DNA of 39,465 nt from Billgrantia bachuensis (GTDB lineage: Bacteria; Pseudomonadota; Gammaproteobacteria; Pseudomonadales; Halomonadaceae). Positions 33,167 through 39,465 of the stretch are shown one piece after another; the first letter of the stretch is position 1, and the number at the start of each line of letters is the position of its first letter. A program made the position numbers and the translations under genes. The notes below the pieces were generated by a model. That model did no database searches and was not told where the DNA came from. It worked only from the letters and a program-made list of their open reading frames with translations. The stretch is from contig NZ_JAAQTO010000031.1 of assembly GCF_011742165.1 (NCBI RefSeq), positions 1-39,465 of the forward strand, given 5' to 3'.

Positions 33167-33497
33167 CGCCCTGTGGATCGCGGTTCTTGCCTCGGCGCTG
33201 GGCACCCTGCTGATACGCGTGCTGCCACTGTTCTGGATGCAGCGCCGCCTCGAGCGGCAAGGCAACGACGACAGCCTGGAAGCGATGCCCCAGTGGCTGA
33301 GCCTGCTCGGCCCGGTGATGATCGCCGCCGTGTTCGGCGTATCGCTGATGCCGGTGACGCCCAGCGCCACCTCCTGGCTAGCCACCCTCATCGGCATTCT
33401 GGCGACCCTGGCCGTGTGGTGGTACAAGCGCACCCTGGGCTGGCCGGTGGCGGCCGGGGTGGCGGCCTATGGTGTAGGGGTGATGCTGCTTGGGTGA
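33159..33497 (+). CDS. azlD: AzlD domain membrane protein (small exporter subunit)
   Basis: A 112-residue partner of AzlC with four hydrophobic segments. It shows the AzlD features ALGTLLIRVLPLFWMQRRL at the start, AMPQWLSLLGPVMIAAVFGVSL in the middle and WWYKRTLGWPVAAGVAAYGVGV at the end. It overlaps azlC by eight bases with a clear GGAGAACGCC ribosome site. It is the last recognised member of the regulator-azlC-azlD unit; the nuclease gene follows 11 bases later and may be on the same transcript. Confidence 0.94.
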   Translation: MSSALWIAVLASALGTLLIRVLPLFWMQRRLERQGNDDSLEAMPQWLSLLGPVMIAAVFGVSLMPVTPSATSWLATLIGILATLAVWWYKRTLGWPVAAGVAAYGVGVMLLG

Positions 33498-33508
33498 GGA
33501 ATGAACGC

Positions 33509-35236
33509 ATGACCTTCACCGCCCAGCCACGCACTCCCGGCAAGCCCCGGCATCCTGGCGTGACCCGCCAAGCAGGACCGCTAGCCTTGCTGCTGACCCT
33601 GCTGGCGGCCCTACCGGCGGCGGCCGGTTGCCCCGAGCCATCCAGTGCCGACCTCGCCGCCATAAAGGGTATTGGTGAACGTACGGCCCTGCCCGCCGGC
33701 CGGGAGGTGGTCGTCGACGGCGTGGTGACCGGAGAGTTTCTCGGCCGCGAACGGCTGAACGGTTTCTATCTGCAGCAGGCGACGGAGCATGGCCCCGTCG
33801 GTCTGTTCGTTTATATGCCTGGCGCCACGCCGAGCGATGGGGCGCTCATCGCTCCCGGCAAACACCTGCAACTCCGCGCCCGCACCGGCGAGTACCGCGG
33901 CCAGGTCCAGCTCCAGCGGGTCGAGAGGATCGAGACCTGTGCCCGCGACCAACTACCCGAGCCGCTGACGGTCCAGTGGCCGCTCAGCGAGGAGCAGCTG
34001 TCACGCAAGGAGGGGCTGCTTCTCACGTTTCCGCAGACGCTGACCGTCACCGGCAACTACGAGCTGGCTCGCTACGGCTCCCTGAGGCTGGCCGCCACCC
34101 GCCTGTTCCGACCCACGAACACGCCCGGCGAACCCCAGCAGCAAGACATCCTCGAGCTGGACGACGGCAGCTACCGCACCTTTCCGAGCCCCACTCCTTA
34201 CCGAGATGCGGATGGCACTCGTCGTGTCGGCAGCACCGTTCAAGGCCTGACCGGAATTCTGACCCACGCCCTCGACGCCTACCGCCTGCACCCGACCCTC
34301 GAGCCGCACTTCGAGGACGCCAACCCCCGACCGGGGCCACTGCCAGAACCGGGAGAGCGGCTGCGGGTGGCAACCTTCAACCTCGAGAACTACTTCCTCA
34401 CGCTTGGCCAGCGCGGCGCCGCCAACGCCGACGAGCTGGAGCGTCAGCGGGCCAAGCTCGCCGCGGCGGTTGAGGGCCTGCAGGCTGACATCCTGGCCCT
34501 GGTGGAGGTCGAGAACGACCCACGCGCCCTGGCCGATCTGGTCGAGCAGCTCAGCGAGCGGACCGGTATCCGCTATCGTGCGGTGGGCGGGGACGCCGAC
34601 CGCGGCTCTGATGCGATCAAGCTCGCCCTGATCTACCGGCCGGACCGGGTAGAGGCCGTGAGCGAGCTCCATGCCGACAACGACCCCGCCCATCATCGCC
34701 CGCCGATGGCGGCCTTCTTCCGCAGCGTGGACAGCGGCCCGGCCTTTGGTGTGGTGACCGCCCACTTCAAGTCCAAGTCCGGCTGCCCGCCCCGGGGCGA
34801 TATCGACCGCGGCCAGGGCTGCTGGAACCAGCGCCGGGTGGAGCAGGCGCAGGCCATGAGCGGCTTTCTCGATCGCCTCGCCGCCGCCGAGGGACACGAG
34901 CGCTTGCTGCTGATCGGTGACCTCAACGCCTACGGCGCCGAGGACCCGATCCGCACCCTGACCCACGCAGGGCTGGTCAATCTGATCGCCCGCGAGCTGC
35001 CGCCGGAGCGCCGCTATAGCTATGTGTTCCGCGGTGAATCGGGCTATCTGGACCATGCCCTGGCAAGCCCCGAACTGGCCGCAGCTGTGGCAGCGGTGCG
35101 GCCGTGGCACATCAATGCCGACGAGTCCCCTTTCCTCGGCTATGACGGGCCGGACAATGCGGCGCCCCACTTCCGCCCTGATCTCTTCCGCTCCTCCGAC
35201 CACGACCCGATCGCGGTGGACCTGGAGTGGCGTTAG
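33509..35236 (+). CDS. Exported endonuclease/exonuclease/phosphatase (ExeM/NucH-like)
   Basis: A 575-residue secreted nuclease-like protein. A signal peptide (LALLLTLLAALPAAAGC, about 24-41) precedes an OB-like domain (about 60-280: VVVDGVVTGEF, GFYLQQATEHGPVGLFVY). The catalytic endonuclease/exonuclease/phosphatase domain starts RVATFNLENYFLTLG (metal Asn), followed by DILALVEVEND (metal Glu), VVTAHFKSKSGCPP, LIGDLNAYGAEDP and SSDHDPIAVDLEW, the full catalytic set. GAGGA lies eight bases before the ATG. Homologues degrade extracellular DNA, in biofilms or for phosphate. The Ala-Ala-Gly-Cys at the signal-peptide end might be a lipobox. It is 11 bases after azlD. Confidence 0.92.
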   Translation: MTFTAQPRTPGKPRHPGVTRQAGPLALLLTLLAALPAAAGCPEPSSADLAAIKGIGERTALPAGREVVVDGVVTGEFLGRERLNGFYLQQATEHGPVGLFVYMPGATPSDGALIAPGKHLQLRARTGEYRGQVQLQRVERIETCARDQLPEPLTVQWPLSEEQLSRKEGLLLTFPQTLTVTGNYELARYGSLRLAATRLFRPTNTPGEPQQQDILELDDGSYRTFPSPTPYRDADGTRRVGSTVQGLTGILTHALDAYRLHPTLEPHFEDANPRPGPLPEPGERLRVATFNLENYFLTLGQRGAANADELERQRAKLAAAVEGLQADILALVEVENDPRALADLVEQLSERTGIRYRAVGGDADRGSDAIKLALIYRPDRVEAVSELHADNDPAHHRPPMAAFFRSVDSGPAFGVVTAHFKSKSGCPPRGDIDRGQGCWNQRRVEQAQAMSGFLDRLAAAEGHERLLLIGDLNAYGAEDPIRTLTHAGLVNLIARELPPERRYSYVFRGESGYLDHALASPELAAAVAAVRPWHINADESPFLGYDGPDNAAPHFRPDLFRSSDHDPIAVDLEWR

Positions 35237-35313
35237 CAGGAATAAGACAGCTGGCGCATCCGGCGATTATGGAATGATGCTGCCGATTCCGGGGAGGCGC
35301 TCCCTCTCGTCAA

Positions 35314-35556
35314 TCAGCGACGCCAGCGTCCCAGGTCGATATCATCGCGGTTGGTAGCCGCCCCGACGGCAGCGCCCAGACCGCCACCGATCATCGCCCC
35401 CCTGGTTACGCTGCCGCCTGTCATGGCGGCGGTGCCAGCACCTGCGGCTGCCCCCAGGCCGGCGCCACTCAGCGCTCGCTCGCCGGTGGTGGTACCGCAG
35501 CCAGCAAGTCCCAGGGCCAGCACACCGGTCAACAGTCCAATAGATAGCATTCGCAT
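35314..35556 (-). CDS. Small glycine-zipper lipoprotein
   Basis: An 80-residue protein with a lipoprotein signal ending LALGLAGC (Cys20 as lipidation site). A glycine-zipper region rich in GxxxG (LSGAGLGAAAGAGTAAMTGGSVTRGAMIGGGLGAAVGAA) follows, with a short charged tail DRDDIDLGRWRR-like end. GGGAGGG stands before the ATG. It is probably an outer-membrane or periplasmic envelope lipoprotein of the OsmB/YMGG type. It converges with the nuclease gene and stands alone. Confidence 0.85.
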   Translation of the reverse strand: MRMLSIGLLTGVLALGLAGCGTTTGERALSGAGLGAAAGAGTAAMTGGSVTRGAMIGGGLGAAVGAATNRDDIDLGRWRR

Positions 35557-35931
35557 GTCATTTCCCTCCCAAAAGGGTCAATTACGATCAATCATCCAGT
35601 TTGATTTCTTTGGCAACCAAGCAACCGCCCCGGCTTCGGTATCCACTCGACGCCTTAGTCGGAGCGCAAGTCGTCAAAACCGCGCAGCGCAGCGTCAAAA
35701 TCACATGTCATAGGGAACCCCTCTGGTTGCCGATGCGCTGTATTCCTTATACAGCCCCAGGAGGAAGACGGTTCGTGGACCGGATCACAATCCACACTCT
35801 TTGAGAATTTCAGGCACTTGAGTATCAAGATGGCGACAGGAGATCAGCTCAAGCGCTCCCCATCACCTCACACGGTTATCTGTATGAAGTGATGGGCTAC
35901 ATCCTGGGCAGCTGCCGTAGACAGCGAAAAA
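35557..35931. other. Intergenic region with inverted repeats, 375 bases
   Basis: No convincing gene. It contains a hairpin GCTGTAT-TCCTT-ATACAGC (35737-35755), an 8-base dyad CCCATCAC / GTGATGGG (35859-35866 and 35889-35896) and a 10-base palindrome GGCAGCTGCC (35908-35917). A short frame in the second half (about 35803-35940, plus) has a protein-like composition but no start and no family match, so it may be a decayed gene. Some of the repeats could end the RidA-fold transcript. Confidence 0.45.
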
Positions 35932-36276
35932 CTACTTAACTGCAGTAACAACAAGCTCCAACAACACGTTCTCTCCCAGGTCCGCGACCCCTAACGTCGC
36001 CCTGGCAGGCAAGTGTTCCGGATCAAACCACTGAGTCCAGACGTCATTCATCCCTTTCTTCAGAGACAGATCAGCTACGTAAGCCGTAGCCGACACGATG
36101 CATTCCTTGTTAGTTCCGGCTTCGGTGAGATAACTCTCAAGTTTATCCAATACCTGCTGAGTCTGGCCTGCCATGTCCAAGCTGAGATCATCAGCAATGA
36201 TGCCACCGAAGAATACAAAGCCATTGGCTGCAACGGCACGGTGCATGATGGGGGTACGAATACTGCGTTCGATCAT
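35932..36276 (-). CDS. RidA/YjgF family protein lacking the catalytic arginine
   Basis: A 114-residue protein with the RidA fold. RidA speeds hydrolysis of reactive enamine/imine intermediates, which amino-acid oxidases release. Aligned on the shared PAR-x8 segment, E. coli RidA reads EVARLPKD, while this protein reads GVADLGEN. The Arg105 needed for deaminase activity is therefore Asp99 here. That places it among RidA-like subgroups that lack the arginine, whose activity is uncertain. ATG 36276 has AAGGAG six bases upstream; the longer open frame is not used. It follows the flavin subunit gene of a dehydrogenase operon by 95 bases on the same strand, suggesting a job on its product. Confidence 0.9.
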   Translation of the reverse strand: MIERSIRTPIMHRAVAANGFVFFGGIIADDLSLDMAGQTQQVLDKLESYLTEAGTNKECIVSATAYVADLSLKKGMNDVWTQWFDPEHLPARATLGVADLGENVLLELVVTAVK

Positions 36277-36371
36277 GATTAACTCCTTGGATTGCCTGTC
36301 TACAGGCGTGGTGTCGCTCTTTTCGGCGTGCCGAAAGGTGAGCAAAATGTGTCATGTGGCAAATCAGAGCA

Positions 36372-37493
36372 TCAGCCTGAGGAGCGATAGCCCTTAAAAC
36401 GCGTGATGGAAAATGGCTGGATCGGGAAGTGCGGCTCGCGCCCCATAGCCAAGTCAGCGACGATTTCCCCAGTGATGGGACTTAGTTGAAAGCCGTGAGC
36501 CGAGAAGCCGAAGGCATGAATTACGCTCTCGGATGTACTGCTCGGACCCAATACTGGGATCTGGTCCGGCATTACAGCTTCTATCCCTGCCCAGGTGCGG
36601 ACAATGCGCGCCTCATGCATGAAGGGGAACAGGCTCAAGACGGTGTCGGCATTGTCCGCCAGTCCTCCCAAACAGGTCTCGGCAACCTGGCGGTGCGAAT
36701 CGACTTCTCCCCGAACGCCTCCGCCGATCAGCACGGTGCCGTTTTCAAACTGCTTGAAGGAGAGCGGCCTGGACGTTGCGCCAATGACCGGGCCGAGAAA
36801 CGGCTTCACCCGCTCGGTAATCATCAGCATCGGCGCCTCGGCGGCGAGAGGTACCGGCTCGCCCAGCCATTGACAAAGCGTACCCGCCCAAGCACCAGCG
36901 CAGTTGATGACGATATCGGCAGAGAAACGGTGGGGGCCCGCCCGAACCTTCCAGCCATTGCCATGAGCCTCCAAGTCGGTGACAGCCACACCTTCGAAGA
37001 AGCTCGCGCCCTGCCGTTGAGCCTGGCGCCGCCACGCTGTCACCGTCCGATAGGGGTTGGCATAACCATCACCGTCGCAGGCAAGTCCGCCAGGGCAGTG
37101 GGGAGACAGTGCCGGAACGCGCTTACGTAGCTCGTTGCGAGTGATGAGGTACTCGTGGTCGAATCCCAGGGACCGAACCTGCCGCTCACGCTCAGCCAGC
37201 ACCTCCAGATCGTCGCCGTTCTCGGCGACCTTGATCTGCCCCACCGGTCGAAAGTCACAGTCGTCACCGACCACGTCGGCCATGCGTTGCCATCGTTCCC
37301 AGGCCGCCATGGCCAATGGGATCTCCGCAGGATGCCTGCCTAACCGCCGCACACCACCGGCGTTGACACCCGAGGCGTGCCGACCGGCATAGTCCTTGTC
37401 GATCACTGTGACCCGATGGCCCTGGGCGCTGAGGAGGACAGCGGCACTACAACCATGGAGACCAGCCCCGACGATCACGATCCGGGCACTCAT
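36372..37493 (-). CDS. FAD-dependent DAO-family dehydrogenase subunit (HcnC/OoxB/LhpB-like)
   Basis: A 373-residue flavoprotein of the D-amino-acid-oxidase superfamily, probably the substrate-oxidising beta subunit. The FAD fold is RIVIVGAGLHGCSAAVLLSAQGH at the N-terminus, followed by ASGVNAGGVRRLGRHPAEIPLA. The C-terminal block is RTWAGIEAVMPDQIPVLGPSS with FGFSAHGFQLSPITGEIVADL. Similar subunits occur in hydrogen cyanide synthase, opine oxidases and D-hydroxyproline dehydrogenase. The ATG overlaps the stop of the preceding FAD/[2Fe-2S] subunit gene by ATGA, showing co-expression. The substrate is most likely an imino or D-amino acid, not determined. Confidence 0.9.
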   Translation of the reverse strand: MSARIVIVGAGLHGCSAAVLLSAQGHRVTVIDKDYAGRHASGVNAGGVRRLGRHPAEIPLAMAAWERWQRMADVVGDDCDFRPVGQIKVAENGDDLEVLAERERQVRSLGFDHEYLITRNELRKRVPALSPHCPGGLACDGDGYANPYRTVTAWRRQAQRQGASFFEGVAVTDLEAHGNGWKVRAGPHRFSADIVINCAGAWAGTLCQWLGEPVPLAAEAPMLMITERVKPFLGPVIGATSRPLSFKQFENGTVLIGGGVRGEVDSHRQVAETCLGGLADNADTVLSLFPFMHEARIVRTWAGIEAVMPDQIPVLGPSSTSESVIHAFGFSAHGFQLSPITGEIVADLAMGREPHFPIQPFSITRFKGYRSSG

Positions 37494-38884
37494 TCGGAAG
37501 CGTCTTCTGCCGCTGTTGCCAGCTGCCCCAAGGTAATGGGCTTGAAGGGGGGGCGAAGGCGGTAGTAGCCAGTCTCGGCAACGCTCTGCCCGTTGGCATC
37601 AGCCAACAATTCGCTGACTGTCAGGCCACACATGCGTCCCTGGCAGGGCCCCATCCCGCACCGTGTGAATGATTTGGTCTGGTTGGGGCCACGACATCCC
37701 TGCTCGGCCATGCGACGAATTTCCCCAGCGGTAACCTCCTCGCAACGGCATACCAGCGTATCGTCCTCAGGCAGCCGCCAATGCGCTGCCGGTCGGTAGA
37801 GGACATCGAGGAAAGGACGTATGGCCGCTTCTCGCGCCAAGTCACGACGCAGCCGTTTCACTTCCTCCCGGGTCTCATCTTCGCTCACACGGCCGAGCGC
37901 AATGGCGGCACCCAACCCTGCCAATCGTCCCTGCATGGCCGAGGCCCTGGCACCCACGATGCCGCCGGCATCTCCAGCGACCGCAACTCCCTCAACATCT
38001 GTCGCCAACCAGGCGTCCGTTCGCGGCTGCCAGGCCAGTTGCCGCTCGTCCCAGTCATGAGCACAGTCGAGGGCCCGCGTAACCTGCGTATTCGGCACTA
38101 CGCCCTGATGCAACAGCAGTAGCGGTGTTGTCAGGCAGTGCCACTCAGGATCATTGCCGCATTGCCAGCGGACACGCTTCAATCGGTTTTCGCCCTCAGC
38201 TTCCAGAGCCGTCACATTCCGAACATGCCTGACGCCTGCACGTCGCAGTTCGGCCAGCAGCCCCACGCCCTTGAGCAAGGTCCGAACATTTCGTAGCGCA
38301 CTTGGCAATAGCGGGAGTGCATCCCGGTATTGCCCCGCCGGCGTAGTATCGAGCAGAGCAGCGATGGGAATCCCAGCGCGCAAATATTGCACGGCCAGCA
38401 GTAACAGAAGTGGCCCACAGCCAGCGAGCACAACCGGTGCCGAAGGCACCAAGCCAACACTCTTGAGCAGAATCTGACCGCTTCCGGCAGTCATGACTCC
38501 GGGAAGAGTCCAGCCCGGAATCGGGAAGGGCCGCTCCATGGCACCATGGGCGAGAATGACATGGCGGGCTCGCACCATCGATGCTTTCTCCCCCTGGAGG
38601 AGCCCGACCTCGAGTTGCCGGGTGAGCTGCCAAAGGGTAGTGCCAGGACGATAGTCGATGCGGGGATCATCGAGTCCATCTACCAGCTCCTTACCATGCC
38701 AGTAGTCATCACCAAGAATTCGCCGCTCCTTGAGTGGTGTCGACTCAATTGAACGATAGATCTGTCCGCCAGGCGCCGGCTGCTCATCGACCACCACCGC
38801 GGTGATGCCATGGGCCACGGCAGTGGCGGCAGCGGCCATACCAGCAGGCCCGCTGCCGAGTATCACAAGGTCATGAGTCGTCAT
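37490..38884 (-). CDS. FAD/NAD-binding oxidoreductase subunit with BFD-like [2Fe-2S] domain (HcnB/OoxA/LhpF-like)
   Basis: The alpha subunit of a heteromeric dehydrogenase, 464 residues. Its N-terminal dinucleotide fold is DLVILGSGPAGMAAAATAVAHG and a second nucleotide fold is VVLAGCGPLLLLLAVQYLRAG. EGVAVAGDAGGIVGARASAMQG closes the flavin domain. The C-terminal BFD-like domain has ligands in VCRCEEVTAGEI and RCGMGPCQGRMCG. The open frame extends to 39055, but ATG 38884 overlaps the ferredoxin-subunit stop by one base (TGATG) and begins the fold. It presumably relays electrons from the DAO-type subunits to the respiratory chain. Confidence 0.93.
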   Translation of the reverse strand: MTTHDLVILGSGPAGMAAAATAVAHGITAVVVDEQPAPGGQIYRSIESTPLKERRILGDDYWHGKELVDGLDDPRIDYRPGTTLWQLTRQLEVGLLQGEKASMVRARHVILAHGAMERPFPIPGWTLPGVMTAGSGQILLKSVGLVPSAPVVLAGCGPLLLLLAVQYLRAGIPIAALLDTTPAGQYRDALPLLPSALRNVRTLLKGVGLLAELRRAGVRHVRNVTALEAEGENRLKRVRWQCGNDPEWHCLTTPLLLLHQGVVPNTQVTRALDCAHDWDERQLAWQPRTDAWLATDVEGVAVAGDAGGIVGARASAMQGRLAGLGAAIALGRVSEDETREEVKRLRRDLAREAAIRPFLDVLYRPAAHWRLPEDDTLVCRCEEVTAGEIRRMAEQGCRGPNQTKSFTRCGMGPCQGRMCGLTVSELLADANGQSVAETGYYRLRPPFKPITLGQLATAAEDASE

Positions 38885-39186
38885 CAGCCGAGCCTCCTTG
38901 CGCCGTTTTGCGAACGGATCTGCATGCCTTCCTTCACAAGAACCTGGCAACCCTGGACATTGGGAATGTTGTCCACCTCGACCAGGCACTCGAAACAGAC
39001 CCCCATCATGCAGTAGGGCCCCCTCGGGGATCCGCTCACCGGCGTGGTACGACATACCTCGACGCCGGCCGAGAGCAGCGCCGCTGCAATGGTATCGCCA
39101 TCCTTGGCAGTAACCTGCCGGCCATCGAAGTACACGATCACTGTCTTCTGTGCAGGTGCATCAGGCAGGGATAACCGTTTGAACAT
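38884..39186 (-). CDS. Small [2Fe-2S] ferredoxin-like subunit (HcnA/LhpE-like)
   Basis: A 100-residue gamma subunit. It has a plant-type [2Fe-2S] fold with the cysteines in VCRTTPVSGSPRGPYCMMGVCFECLV; the C-x13-C-x4-C-x2-C spacing and the CMMGVCFECLV run are characteristic of HcnA/OoxA-small/LhpE subunits. The start has GGAGAG before it and lies 26 bases inside the end of the upstream DAO gene. It is coupled by TGATG to the alpha subunit. Confidence 0.93.
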   Translation of the reverse strand: MFKRLSLPDAPAQKTVIVYFDGRQVTAKDGDTIAAALLSAGVEVCRTTPVSGSPRGPYCMMGVCFECLVEVDNIPNVQGCQVLVKEGMQIRSQNGARRLG

Positions 39187-39465
39187 CGAATCTCTCCGCG
39201 GTGAAAGGGGCTATTTCGCTAGGCAAGGGACCACCAGCGATCCAGGGGGCAAGGCGTTTGGCATGGGCTGCAGCCAAGGTCACACCGCTGTGGCAGCAGG
39301 CCACGAATGCGCCTGGGTGGGAGAGCGAGGCCTGATAGATTGGATAGCCATCCGGCGTCATCACGCGCAGCGCACCCCAGGTACGTACTACCCGCGTATT
39401 GGCCAGCGCTGGCAGGGCACGCACGGCTCGCTGGGCGATATGCGATAGCACAGGGGTCTCGGTAC
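39161..39465 (-). CDS. FAD-dependent DAO-family oxidoreductase, C-terminal part
   Basis: The C-terminal 100 residues of a second DAO-family flavoprotein; the start lies beyond the right edge of the window. The visible part reads RVVRTWGALRVMTPDGYPIYQ, then FVACCHSGVTLAAAHAKRLAPWIAGG, equivalent to the C-terminal FAD-contact block of the beta subunit at 36372-37493. It is the first visible gene of the operon and overlaps the ferredoxin gene by 26 bases. The operon therefore has two DAO-type subunits, which may be alternative or paired catalytic subunits. Confidence 0.88.
   Translation of the reverse strand, partial: TETPVLSHIAQRAVRALPALANTRVVRTWGALRVMTPDGYPIYQASLSHPGAFVACCHSGVTLAAAHAKRLAPWIAGGPLPSEIAPFTAERFDVQTVIPA

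Noticed and set aside
35601..35804. A 67-codon plus-strand frame in the spacer near the RidA-fold gene
   Set aside because: No ribosome site, no family match, and its segment contains a hairpin; treated as non-coding or decayed.
36372..39186. Assignment as a hydrogen cyanide synthase (hcnABC)
   Set aside because: The subunits resemble HcnABC, but opine oxidase and D-hydroxyproline dehydrogenase have the same architecture, and the extra DAO gene and RidA-fold neighbour fit amino/imino acid catabolism better. The substrate is left open.
1..39465. CRISPR arrays, tRNA or rRNA genes, insertion sequences
   Set aside because: No regularly spaced repeats, no tRNA-like cloverleaf or rRNA segments, and no transposase or integrase genes were recognised on reading both strands.

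Overview
The window is about 39.5 kb of GC-rich, gene-dense DNA with no plasmid, phage or IS genes recognised. The gene set points to a gammaproteobacterium of the Halomonadaceae (Halomonas-like). It includes many ABC and Na+-coupled importers, a proteobacterial-type pncB, TAT-exported binding proteins, AzlCD, and a PQQ sugar dehydrogenase with an acidic C-terminal half. This placement is inferred from protein character; there is no rRNA or tRNA to confirm it. Both ends cut through genes.

Layout. 1-3.8 kb (minus): a PotD/PotA/permease-type polyamine-like ABC importer (binding protein, ATPase, start of a permease), preceded by a Zn-dependent alcohol dehydrogenase. 3.9-8 kb: an NnrU-family membrane protein (minus), then a PhoD-like metallophosphatase and a coupled DUF2243-CtaG membrane pair (plus). 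7.8-10 kb: a membrane-anchored DJ-1/PfpI protein divergent from a GlxA-type AraC regulator. 10-13.5 kb: a FAD oxidoreductase with a C-terminal Rieske domain (minus), a PQQ aldose dehydrogenase and a YciE/YciF ferritin-like stress protein (plus). 13.6-16.5 kb (minus): a small two-helix protein, an SSS symporter and pncB, probably one vitamin-salvage unit. 16.7-24.4 kb: a CocE/NonD hydrolase (plus) converging on a complete five-gene Dpp/Opp-type ABC importer (minus). 24.5-27.4 kb (minus): a zinc metallopeptidase-like protein and a BBE-like flavoprotein, with an AT-rich spacer that carries a candidate small-RNA unit. 27.7-31.8 kb: a small acidic protein, a three-domain flavin/iron-sulfur fusion reductase with a GST, and a divergent LysR regulator. 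31.9-35.2 kb (plus): an XRE-cupin regulator with AzlC and AzlD (branched-chain amino acid export type), then an exported ExeM/NucH-like nuclease. 35.3-39.5 kb (minus): a glycine-zipper lipoprotein, then an operon for a heteromeric imino/amino-acid dehydrogenase. That operon has two DAO-type subunits, a ferredoxin-like subunit and an FAD/[2Fe-2S] subunit, followed by a RidA-fold protein.

The common theme is uptake and oxidation of nitrogenous compounds, with local regulators next to each unit. The strongest regulatory signals are two exactly abutting GTTC-N8-GAAC palindromes over the promoter of the XRE-azlCD operon, strong stem-loops directly downstream of both ABC binding-protein genes, and a promoter/operator/terminator arrangement at 25.64-25.81 kb that looks like a short independent transcript. 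I did not find a defence system, CRISPR array or evident biosynthetic cluster. The most unusual units are the dehydrogenase operon with a RidA-fold protein lacking the catalytic arginine, the fusion reductase-GST-LysR unit, and the candidate small RNA.
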